Of a stretch of 64,000 nt of DNA, positions 55,391-64,000 are shown piece by piece (positions within the stretch are counted from its first letter, which is position 1; the number at the start of each line of letters is the position of its first letter). The translations under genes and the position numbers were made by a program. The stretch is taken from assembly GCA_018287875.1 (NCBI GenBank), contig JAGVVL010000027.1:1054001-1118000 (forward strand), given 5' to 3'. Source of the stretch: Nigrospora sphaerica. Its lineage: Eukaryota > Ascomycota > Sordariomycetes > Amphisphaeriales > Apiosporaceae. Under the pieces are notes generated by a model, which had not been told where the DNA came from, searched no databases, and was given only the letters and a program-made list of their open reading frames with translations.

Positions 55391-55822
55391 ATAAGTACAT
55401 AAGGATTCCGGCGCTTCCCGAATTAGAATGGAAAGGTCCGTGACACGTAGTGCGGCCAAGGCGGTGAATTAGTTTAAGTTTAAGGGAGTGGGGCCCACGG
55501 ACAAGGATCCGTCTGCCTCTTCCTGCACTCCACACTGTTCCTGCTAACTCCAGTGGCTTTGTCAGCGGCTTTTTTCGCCGCCATTCCCGTTCCATTCTTT
55601 AAGAGGAGGAGGGGACCGGGAAATCGGATGTCAGTCGGCTCTATATCATCCCGAGGCGCATGATATAAGTCGAATCTCGGAGATTGCAAGATGCCTGATA
55701 AATTCGCAGTTTGAATTGCCCTTAAGTCGCCTTTAAATTAAATATCTGTACTTAAGGCGTTGGAGACTGCCGTCACACATTACTCACTCTTTAAACCGCT
55801 AGCGCCACCTTAACTTCCTATC
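55391..55822. promoter_or_regulatory. Promoter region of the enoyl reductase
   Basis: This is 432 bp with no gene. AT-rich stretches (55735-55745, TTAAATTAAATAT) lie 80-90 bp before the start codon. Confidence 0.4.
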
Positions 55823-56905
55823 ATGTCTACGCCAAGAAACTCCGCTTTGTATATGGACGATGGCTGCACGCTGTCCGTGAAGCGCGACTTCCCGGTACCT
55901 CTTCCGGAACCAGATGAGGCCCTCGTCGAGGTCCTGTTTTCGGGTATCAACCCCGCCGACACTAAGCACGGCACATACCTCGGCGTTCACCCTGTAGTCA
56001 TGGGCTACGACTTCAGCGGCCACATTGTATCCGCCCCGCCCGATTCCGGCTTCAGCCCCGGAGACGCCGTGGCCGGCTGCACACCCACAGGCGTCGGGCG
56101 CCCCACCCGCTTCGGCACCCACCAGGATTACTTGGCCTGTCCCGTCGACCTCTTGTTCCACGTGCCCAACAACCTGCCGATGGATCACGCGGCCTGCCTG
56201 CCGGTCGTCGCCAAGACGGCTGCTGACGCTCTGTTCAGCATCTTTCAGCTTCCTCTGCCAGGCGGGCCACTGGACCAGGGGGGATCAGACGACGGCGGAT
56301 CGATTCTCATCTGGGGGGGCTCGACCGCCGTCGGCTGCTGCGCGATACAGTACGCGCGGGCATGCGGGGTCAAGGACATTCTGGTCACGGCCTCGGCCTC
56401 TCGGCACGAGATGCTCCGATCCCTCGGGGCCACGCGCTGTTTCGACTACCGGAACCCGAAGGTCGAAGTCGAGATCGCGGCCGCCGTGGACGCCGGCGAG
56501 CATCGGCCAATCCGGTATGCCCTAGATACCGTGGGAACCCTCAAGGAAGGCCCCGAGTTGACGACGGCCGAGAAAATGCGTACTTGCGTCGGCGGCGATG
56601 CCATGCTAGTCTCTGTAACCTACCAGGGACCCGACTTCATCATGCCTCTAGCGAGCCGGGACAGGGACGCCACTTTCCACATCACCGGCATGCCGGGCCC
56701 GGTAACTCTACCTCGCGACGTAGAGCGATCCACGAAGGTAGAAAAGGCTTTAACGTGGGCGGTTAGGAATTACGACAATGGGTTTGCCTTGCCAGCGGTT
56801 AAGGTGTTTGACGGCACGGGCGAGGGTGCACTAAAGGAACTGGAAACCTCGGCGGCTGGAAAAACATTTGGAAAAGTGGCGATAAAGCACCCCTTATCAA
56901 ACTGA
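55823..56905 (+). CDS. ToxD/LovC-like medium-chain reductase (trans-acting ER type), 360 aa
   Basis: Single exon, ATG at 55823 (TATCATGTCTACG). It has an MDR fold without the structural zinc site. The N-terminal GroES-like part has SGINPADTKHGTY and VVMGYDFSGHIV. The NADPH-binding part has LIWGGSTAVGCCAIQYA, then a Ser/Arg region (SASRHEMLRSLGATR, with CFDYRNP). The length fits LovC/ApdC/ToxD-type proteins, which serve as separate enoyl reductases for HR-PKSs or act on other enones. The PKS in this window has a complete ER motif of its own, so a trans-ER role for that PKS is not required. It lies between the divergent FMO and the co-directional P450. The frame is intact. Confidence 0.93.
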   Translation: MSTPRNSALYMDDGCTLSVKRDFPVPLPEPDEALVEVLFSGINPADTKHGTYLGVHPVVMGYDFSGHIVSAPPDSGFSPGDAVAGCTPTGVGRPTRFGTHQDYLACPVDLLFHVPNNLPMDHAACLPVVAKTAADALFSIFQLPLPGGPLDQGGSDDGGSILIWGGSTAVGCCAIQYARACGVKDILVTASASRHEMLRSLGATRCFDYRNPKVEVEIAAAVDAGEHRPIRYALDTVGTLKEGPELTTAEKMRTCVGGDAMLVSVTYQGPDFIMPLASRDRDATFHITGMPGPVTLPRDVERSTKVEKALTWAVRNYDNGFALPAVKVFDGTGEGALKELETSAAGKTFGKVAIKHPLSN

Positions 56906-58049
56906 TGTGTGTCACACTGTCCACTGGGCCGACTGGTTATAGTTCTTAGCATCGTGAGATTTACCTATCCCTAACCTTCATTCCTCTTCCCTTGTGTGCC
57001 TCACCGGATTGACGATTACCGTCCGAGATGACTTATAGTTTATAGCAGTCAACGGGACTTTTTGCGGCGCGGGGCCTGCCTGTGCCGCTATCTATACCGC
57101 TTTCTATATAGAAAAACTTGAAGATTGCTTCTGTAAGGAAATATATATCCTGTATTTGGGCACGGACATTAGCATGTCGTAGCATTAGCCGTGTGCCTGT
57201 CAGAATTATAAGGTTCCGATCTGACAGGTACCCCACAGTGCGTTAAACGGCTTCTGCTATAGGTCCCCATCAGACTCGTATATTACGACCTAGAAAGGCT
57301 AAGCCAAGAAAGGCGGCTAGGGCGCCACAATAGCTACCGATAAGCCGCACTAGCTATAAGTTCAACACCCACCACTCGGGCGGGCCCGTTAAGATATATA
57401 CGGACCCCAAATGCACCCTTAGCAAACGACGGCGATTTGAGGACTGAGAACGGTCAATTAAGGGCTTCCTCTGTATTGCTTCACCGGTAGACGCTGTCTC
57501 CCATGCGGCATTCTTTACGTGGAGAGTGAAGCGAGGCGTCGCTGTTCGAAGTCCTTACGCAAGTTCCTATGAGACCGTCCACCCTCGGCGCCGGACGCTT
57601 CATTTACCCCGAGCGGGAAACGTCCTTTGCAAAGTGCCGGAGACCCGCTTCTCTAATACAAAGGGGCCCCTACCAATGCTAGGTAAGAAGTCGGTGGGCC
57701 CATACGGATACAGTGGAGGGGGCCAGTGGAGCCCCCATCGAGGAGGGGCATTGCGAAATCAAGTTTCCGTGATAGTTCTCGTGATGGTACCCAGGGTTTG
57801 CCAAAGCGTAGGGCTCCGGTGTCTGGGCGGAAGCCCGGATTGAGGATCGCACCCGGGGCTAGCTGGAGGCCCCGACGCCAACCTAGTACCTGAGTCACGT
57901 CTGCGGAGAGATTCACAGATGGTTATAAAGCCCAAAGGTCGCGGCTACATCCCACCTCGGCTGGGCCAGGCTTCCTTCATCCATTTCTTGTGCCAGGCAT
58001 CTTCTTAACTCATCACCATTTTCCATCTGCTTCTACTCGGCAAGCCACC
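56906..58049. other. Intergenic between reductase and P450
   Basis: This is 1.1 kb. ORFs 57526-57843 (plus) and 57653-57916 (minus) lack recognisable features. 'acacccaccactcggg' at 57365-57380 is shared with 49235-49250. The last 150 bp hold the P450 promoter ('ttataaagccc' at 57924-57934). Confidence 0.4.
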
Positions 58050-59680
58050 ATGAGCGCTCCAGCGCTCGTGAGAGACCTGCGTATGTCCATCCCACAAGCT
58101 ATCGGGATCGGTGCGTTTACTGTACGCCAGCTCCGTGTATACGATATGTCGCGTCTCTCTGCTGACCTGTTGCCTAGCTTCTCCTCTACGGGGTTGTTGT
58201 CGCCATCTATCGACTTTACTTTGACCCTCTCTCCAAATTTCCGGGTCCTCGGCTACATGCCGTCTCTCATGTGCCGTTTCTTTACAAAGAAAAGGTTCTG
58301 GGCACCTGGGTTAGGGGCACAACCGAACTCCATGCTAAGTATGGCCCTATCGTGAGGATATCGCCCAACCACCTCGCTATAGATGGATCGATTGGATTCC
58401 CCCAAGTTTTCCAGCGCCGCGCCAACGTGCCCGAGTTCGGAAAATCGGTCGAGTTCTACCAACTCGGCCGCGACGTCATTCTTGCCGCCGACCGCGAGAA
58501 TCACCGCCGCCAGCGCCGAATGATGGCGCATGCCTTCTCCGCGGCAGCTTTAAAGGAGCAAGAAGAATACGTCCAAACTCACCTCGACGCGCTTATTCGG
58601 GGCCTCCACGACCGCGCAGCTAATAATGAGCCCGTCGATATCACGCGGTGGTATAACTTTTTAACGTTCGACATTATTGGGGAGCTCGCTTTCGGTGACC
58701 CGTTTGGATGTCTGCAGAACAGCGACTACCACCCCTTTGTGTCCATGATATTCGACAGCATTAAAGCCGCCTCGTCGGTTACCATCATGGAAAGTTTTGG
58801 AATTTTACGACCGCTCCTAAAGTTCATGGTAAGCGACCGTGAGATCAAGAGGCGGGATGAGGTGGTTCAGATGGCAAGAGCGTCCATAGAGAAACGGGTG
58901 GCGCTGGGGCCCGACACGCGTCGAGATTTTATGACTTATCTCCTTCGCAACACGGGCGACAAGGGCATGACGCACGAAGAGCTGGTCGTCAACTCACGAG
59001 CGTTGATAGTGGCCGGCAGCGAGACCACGGCCACGGCCTTGTCCGGGCTCACGTTCCACCTGACGCGCGAACCCGAGGTGTACCGGCGGCTAGCGGTCGA
59101 AATCCGCGCGTCTTTTGCCTCGGAGGGCGAAATCGACATGCGAACCACCGAAGCCTTGCCGTACCTCCACGCCTGCCTCGAGGAGGCGTTACGGATCTAC
59201 CCGCCGGTCGCCGGCGTGCCGCCCCGGATCTCGCCCGGGGCCGAGGTTGCCGGGCATTATTTGCCCGAGGGGGTAAGTTGAGAGGAAAGCGAGCCCGGGA
59301 GAGGAATGCGCGAACTGACCCAATTCCAGACACAGGTGACGGTTTACACGTGGGCGGCGCACCACAACCCCGACAACTTTGCAGACCCTGACAGGTTCGT
59401 GCCCGAGCGGTGGCTGCCGACCAGCCACCCGCTGTACGACCACCGGTACGCCGGGGACAACAAGGCGGCGTTCGGGCCCTTCTCGTCCGGCGCGCGCGAC
59501 TGCATCGGCAGGAACCTGGCGTACGCCGAGATGCGGCTGGTGGTGGCGCGGATGCTTTGGAACTTTGACATGGCCGTCCTCGAGAGCCAAGACGACTGGG
59601 TTTCCAAGCAGCGAGTATTCAGTAGTCTGGCGGACAAGGACGCTCTGATGGTCCAGCTAACACCTGTACGGCACGGGTAA
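58050..59680 (+). CDS. Cytochrome P450 monooxygenase, 505 aa, 3 exons
   Basis: Exons are 58050-58121, 58178-59272 and 59330-59680. The N-terminus MSAPALVRDLRMSIPQAIGI leads into a membrane anchor (LLLYGVVVAIYRLYF) and the proline hinge KFPGPRLH, all in one frame only if the GTACGC donor at 58122 is used. Landmarks: helix C RRQRRMMAHAFS, helix I ALIVAGSETTATAL, helix K EEALRIYPP (E-x-x-R), PDRFVPERW, and the haem loop FGPFSSGARDCIGRNLAYAEM with the Cys ligand. It resembles fungal P450s often labelled isotrichodermin C-15 hydroxylase-like. It is anchored in the ER membrane and likely oxidises a pathway intermediate. The gene is intact. Confidence 0.95.
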
Positions 59681-59929
59681 CCCGCGCGCGCGGTTTACGT
59701 CCATTTCCGGGCGGCGGATGTGTATTTATATGTCGTAGCTGGCGCAGGTAGCTCGAGGTTCCAGAAGTTGCGTACACCGGGAATGACACGGGCCCACCTC
59801 TCCCTCTAAACGGAGAGCAGCTGATTATTTCCTCCTTTAATATTACTAAGACATAAAATAATAAAAAAATATACTTCATACTAAACAAAGACCTAAAGAA
59901 GAACCAAGTCCCGTCCGAACACCACGCTG
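59681..59929. other. Short intergenic P450 / DUF3435 relic
   Basis: This 249-bp, AT-rich region between the convergent 3' ends has room only for terminators. No other feature is seen. Confidence 0.45.
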
Positions 59930-61993
59930 CTAGCAGTGGGGTTGGAGCCGTACCCCATGAACGGTTTCCACATGATTCCGGAAGTGGTCCACATCCAGGA
60001 GCTTGACGCCATCTTTAGCACACTGGGGATGCTCGCAGAAGATCAGATTATCCTTCTGAAGGCTTTGCAGCTCTCTCAAGTGTTCGTTGTTGAAATGCCT
60101 GTTCCTCGTAGCCGGCCGACCGTACTTAAATACTCTCTCCTCGTACGAAAGGCGAGCGTCACTAATGCATCGTGGACAATACGTGGCCAGCATAAGCAGG
60201 GGGAACTCATGTTCGGAGCGAGCCTTCTGGTTTGGTGGCTGAAGCTTGACTCGTTGCTGAAGTTCGACTCGTTGGGCAGTTTCTCGCCGGTGGCAAAGGT
60301 CGACCATGAGGTCGCAAACACGTGAACGCAGTTCCTGCATCTCTTCGAAAGTCGTGGTTTCTGGCTGATTACAAAGGAGCTCTACCAGGAGGGCACGCTC
60401 GGGTAACTGGAGCACGATTTCCGGTTGAGTGAGTTCTTCTTCTTCCGATTCATTTTCGATATCCCATGTTCGCCGGTTATAGAAGTAGAATGAACGGTAG
60501 GACTCCTGCAATTCTTTGTCTCGTCGTGACCGTTTTTCTCAGATTTTTCTCGTGAGGTCACGGATCTTGTTCTCGTTTGCCTGACCTCGATACCGATACC
60601 GACCATTCTTGAGTGTCTCGCGTTGCATCTCTAATGCAGTGACCTCGGGGTCGGGGGGCAAGGTCTCCCTGACCTCGTCGGGGACCATATTCCGCTGCGC
60701 ACGAGGGTCACGCGATAAACTGACGTGAGTGAAAAGCCCGATCAGACTATCCTCATTTGGCTCATCGATAAAGGCATTTTGGATATCGAACTGCACGTTC
60801 TCATTGATGTATACGCTGTTAAACGTGGCCCATTTGGGATCATGGCGCATCATCTGATCGCGTACAGTATCGGAGGCCTTGCCTAGGGGGAGTCAGTACG
60901 TACACGCCATGCTTCTTTGAGTGCTTTAATATTGACAGCATTTGCAGCGCCTCGACGGAAGGCCCTTGGCTCGAGTGCTTTCTCCAAACCGCAGTCGAGG
61001 CTCTGGCGTTTGAGATCGTCACGAAGCTTGTGGTACTGGAGAGCTTCATCGAGCAAGAGATCGGACCCCTCGGAACGGCAGAAGATAGGTCGCTTCAGCC
61101 ACTCCTTCTTCCATCGAAGAGGTGTGCATTTAACCGGACCACGGTTTTTAACCCGGAATATGCGCTCCGCTGATGTGAAGCTTGGGGCATCGAAAGCACC
61201 GTCGTAAAGAGCTAGGCTTATGATCACTGTGATCCAACATAGAATGATCCTTCGGGTCATGGTGAAATAGAATATCGTTCTATGATACGTTAGTAGGGAC
61301 TTTCAAGGTAGAGAGTACCTGCTTACGGCTTTGGCTTGTGATCGGCTCCTTTACGGTGCACAACTTGACAGACATGGCCAGGACGTCTAATCCATTCTTG
61401 GGATGCCGAACTACCATGAGGTTGATGTCCTCATAGCATAACGCTTTTAGATGTCCACGATCCGCCGTCTCTTGTGTTAGAATACTCTCCAGTATCCTAG
61501 AATACTTGTCCAGCACTTGCTCGCCCTCATCGCATGGGTCATCCGGGTCCCTCGACGGAAAGAAGTCTTCCTAGGAGCCGTCCTTTGGCCGGGCTTTCTC
61601 ATTTTCCACAAGCTCGCCTGGCCGGGCTCCTGTGTAGGCGAGGCCCAGATAAATGCCGAGTAGTTGGACACAATGGCGCCCGGTTGGGAAGATGCCAGGA
61701 TCGTAGGCGACGTTGAAAACTTGGAGAATCAGAAGATCGTCGGAGTTCAGAACTGTCTTGCCGTTGATATTCGAAGGGCGAAGCCCGAACTCACGCACTA
61801 GTGAAGCATCGTGGAAGTGAATTTGATTTAGCAAAAGGAAGGGGGGAAGGGGGCTCGATCCATGGTACCTTGAGGATTTCCTTGTTGTCATTCGTGTCAA
61901 TATAACGACCATTCACGCTCGAGAACAGCTGCTTGTATTGACGAAAGTACTCCCACGATGTACCTTGAGACTTGATCTTGTAAGTCTCTGATA
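59930..61993 (-). pseudogene. DUF3435 (tyrosine-recombinase-like) gene, decayed, with C2H2 tail
   Basis: Minus-strand pieces in order: GTSWEYFRQYKQLFSSVNGR and YIDTNDNKEILK (exon ending in a GTACCA donor at about 61870); HDASLVREFGLRPSNINGK, DDLLILQVFNVAYDPGIFP and YLGLAYTGARPGELV; a TAG in KDGS*EDFF at about 61572; KALCYEDINLMVVRHPKNG; RRIILCWITVIISLALYDGAF; CTPLRWKKEWLKRPIF; RAFRRGAANAVN (the recombinase R-x-x-R region); DQMMRHDPKWATFNSVYINE; FTHVSLSRDPRA; and a C-terminal zinc-finger part (CPRC, then CEHPQCAKDG, DHFRNHVETVHG). The N-terminal third is missing, one acceptor is lost (CAC before HDASL) and frames change. DUF3435 proteins include the captain recombinases of Starship elements. 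The product should be non-functional. Confidence 0.8.
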
Positions 61994-62253
61994 TGGTGAA
62001 GACTGGGGTGAAGGGGAAAGATTATCTATTCCGTCCGCCGGCCACGAAGTGGCTGTCAGGGCAGGAAACTATCTATGGTGCGATATCCCAACTAGGTAGG
62101 TGGGGTAGCAGGACCCCTCCTTGACAAGGATACCGCACCTTATTACTGTTTACCTACCCCCGCCACGTATCAGACTCTATGTAGACCAGGATTTTACAGA
62201 TTTTCTATAGCTATGTCGTCGCGCTCCTGCTACTAAGTGGCCAGAGCACCCGC
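61994..62253. other. Gap with 65-bp dispersed motif
   Basis: Between the truncated DUF3435 relic and the next ORF. It contains the third copy of the 65-bp motif. The upstream exons expected for DUF3435 were not found here. Confidence 0.4.
62107..62172 (+). repeat. 65-bp dispersed motif, copy 3 of 3
   Basis: It shares 'aggacccc', 'acaagga', 'accgcacct', 'tacctaccc' and 'gccacg' with 15149-15212 and 16624-16690 in the same order. It lies just upstream of the DUF3435 relic. Confidence 0.5.
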
Positions 62254-62625
62254 TTACTTCATACTAGCTGTCTTCGCGTCGATTTGGTTGCCCTGCAATG
62301 CCTGAGCTCTGCCTCCCGCATTCACATTTCCACCGAATTCCGATGCCTCTTGCACTATGTCGCCCTGGGTAACGACTCTTATCTTGTTGCCTTGATCGGA
62401 CGACGCGTTGCCAGTTAAAGTAATGTTGCTCTGAAATTTGGAGCCCCCTTGTCTTATGCGGAGAGTTGCGGGCCTGACTGGCTGCCCCCATCGCGTTGAA
62501 GCTGTAGGAGGCACATGGCGTGATGCAGTAATTAATCGTGTTGAAGTGGCGGGAGACGAAGTAGAGGCTGGGTGCAGTAAAATTTGGACCTCCAGACGCG
62601 CGTGATCTAACACCGCCCTAGTCAA
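62254..62625 (-). CDS. Small ORF, 123 aa, with two Gly-Asn repeat motifs; unrecognised
   Basis: The open frame has an N-terminal part rich in Ser, Thr and Pro (HPASTSSPATSTRLITASRH), probably not structured. The C-terminal 60 residues contain two related segments, SNITLTGNASSDQGNKI and GNVNAGGRAQALQGNQI, about 36 residues apart, separated by RVVTQGDIVQEASEF. Each has the form N-x-hydrophobic...G-x-A...QGN-x-I. This loosely recalls the paired Asn/Gly amyloid motifs of fungal HET-s-type proteins. I cannot verify a family and the start codon is uncertain. Equally, it may be the last exon of a decayed gene, since the ORF opens close to the dispersed repeat at 62630. Confidence 0.35.
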   Translation of the reverse strand: MTRAVLDHARLEVQILLHPASTSSPATSTRLITASRHVPPTASTRWGQPVRPATLRIRQGGSKFQSNITLTGNASSDQGNKIRVVTQGDIVQEASEFGGNVNAGGRAQALQGNQIDAKTASMK

Positions 62626-62629
62626 GGCT

Positions 62630-62785
62630 GGCCGTCAGGGGCGAGCTTGCCCACCGGGTACTTTCGTGGTTCGCGGTTCTCTTTGGATGACAGGGCGCGG
62701 ACACGCGAAGCGACATTAGGACGGTTTCTTTAGGTGCGTCGCGTCGCGTGCTTGTTAGGCTCGTTGCCCGCCCGGGCTCCTGGGC
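62630..62785 (+). repeat. Dispersed ~150-bp repeat, copy 2
   Basis: Partner of 14325-14480, same orientation. It shares 'ggacacgcgaagcgaca', 'ggtttctt' and 'gcccgcccgg' with matched spacing. Confidence 0.65.
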
Positions 62786-64000
62786 CGCGGGTTGGACAGC
62801 CCCGCACTCTCCCCAGGCACGTCACAACGCGCTTCCCGGCGAACCGTGTCTCCGCTGCCATTCTTCCCATGGCCACGCGTAGACTACTGCGCTTGCATCG
62901 TGGAGGAAGTGCGCTCGGTGCTGCTATTCGTAGCTCCGACACTCGTCATCGCGTGTTTTGTGGATATTCGTGGTACAACCGTGACGTCCACTCTCCTTCT
63001 TCATCCTGAGATACAAAGTCCCGGCTAGGAGCAGGTCGTAGGGGTGCCCTGCACAGAGCACAAATACACAGCGTCAACCCACACTAGCGGCAGGCGCATC
63101 TTCGAGTACGAGGGCCCACGAGCGGCCTAGCAAGTACGCAGCAAGGCGGGCACGAGGCGTGCTTTGGGCCGGCCCAGGACAGACGCGAATTCCCTGCTCG
63201 AGGAGAAACCCAGCACAAAAGCCTCAACGCAGGCATCGGGAAAGGCTGACAGCGATGAGTGGAGGGCCTAACACCGTGCCAGCGGGCGCACACCTAGACG
63301 ACGCTCCCATGTGTGTAAGTCGCTCAACAATTGTCGCCAGAAGGCGCTTCGCGCCTTTCGAACGGGGCGCTAGTAAATGGATTGTATTTCATCGTCTTTG
63401 CGTACAGCTCGGTAGGCGGCGGGGCGGGTACTGCAAGCCATTCTCGCCCGGTATCGGGTTCGAAAGTATTCTCCGTCCTGGCGCTGCGCCAGCCATGGTG
63501 GGTAGGTATTGGGTCAGTCGCGCTTTCGAACCACTAGGATAGATCTTGTGACCTCGATCGGCCCCACGGTGCCAGCAAAGCTCTCCGCTACCCCGCACAA
63601 GGACGAGTGTGCGACCGCAGCTCCTGGAAGCAAAAGGGCATTGATGCTGTTGTGCCTTTCCATGCCTACTCACGACACCCACACAGGGCGCTAACCATGC
63701 CTGCGCAAAAGCTCGACATGGCAGTGCGGGTTCGTTCAGCTCTGGTTCGCTGTAATCGCATCGCATGGACTGTTCTGATGATACGCACAGTAGGGACGGT
63801 TGTGGCTTCGCTGCACGCGGGGGAGGTCGGCCTGCTGTCCCATGATCGCTTACCATGCATGCACAGCGCCCCCTCAGCGTGGCGATGCCCAAGACAGAGC
63901 TCTATGCCGTCTAGATAGCCTTACATAGTTGGACACCTGCTGTTTCTTGCAACCGGTCTCGTTTTTGTCCCCTCCTCTCTCTCAGGATCACGCAAAACGC
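62786..64000. other. Right end of window, no gene recognised
   Basis: Overlapping ORFs on both strands (63159-63542 plus, 63389-63892 minus and others) have no domains, signal peptides or credible splice sites. I see no repeat shared with the rest of the window. Confidence 0.4.

Noticed and set aside
63159..63892. Overlapping ORFs at the right end
   Set aside because: GC-driven frames on both strands with no domain or start context.
1..64000. CRISPR arrays, bacterial operons or rRNA/tRNA genes
   Set aside because: None seen; the sequence is eukaryotic with spliceosomal introns throughout.

Overview
The window is chromosomal DNA of a filamentous ascomycete (Pezizomycotina, probably a Sordariomycete). 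This rests on the short introns with GTRNGT donors and CTNAC-like branch sites, a LysM/chitinase pair, a highly reducing polyketide synthase (PKS), a GH62 arabinofuranosidase, Fot1/pogo, LINE and LTR elements, DUF3435 protein remains, and stop codons that mostly look like C-to-T changes in CpA, as expected from repeat-induced point mutation (RIP). The genus cannot be fixed from the sequence alone.

Layout. (1) 1-8.7 kb: the start of an unrecognised gene, then a divergent pair: a secreted four-LysM protein (minus, 7 exons) and a secreted killer-toxin-like subgroup C GH18 chitinase (plus, 10 exons). (2) 9-25 kb: a repeat-rich, gene-poor block with a LINE (copy 1), a frameshifted membrane-protein relic, a decayed ankyrin-repeat gene, a decayed LRR-type gene and a Fot1/pogo element with 64-bp inverted repeats and a TA target duplication. 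It also holds two copies of a roughly 2.5-kb segmental duplication, each ending in a small secreted eight-cysteine protein (SSCP1, SSCP2). (3) 25.2-40.9 kb: a biosynthetic cluster: intact 2531-aa PKS (KS-AT-DH-MT-ER-KR-ACP), short-chain dehydrogenase, 2-oxoglutarate/Fe(II) oxygenase and secreted GMC oxidoreductase. A ~63-bp inverted repeat lies on each side. (4) 41.3-52.6 kb: retroelement debris (gag relic between 298-bp inverted arms, LINE copy 2, a LINE endonuclease fragment, a solo LTR) around an intact GH62 gene and an FG-GAP relic. (5) 52.9-59.7 kb: FAD monooxygenase, ToxD/LovC-like enoyl reductase and cytochrome P450, likely a second tailoring group. (6) 59.9-62.8 kb: a decayed DUF3435 tyrosine-recombinase (Starship captain-type) gene, a small ORF with glycine-asparagine repeats and a dispersed repeat. 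The last 1.2 kb shows nothing recognisable.

How it may work together. The PKS would build a reduced, C-methylated chain that the SDR, oxygenase and GMC enzyme modify. The FMO, ER and P450 12 kb away could belong to the same pathway, separated by later insertions, or be an independent set. The LysM protein and chitinase probably act together on chitin outside the cell. SSCP1 and SSCP2 look like effector-type or antimicrobial secreted proteins that duplicated together with repeat DNA.

All exon borders were read by eye from splice signals, reading frame and family expectation. No database search was possible.
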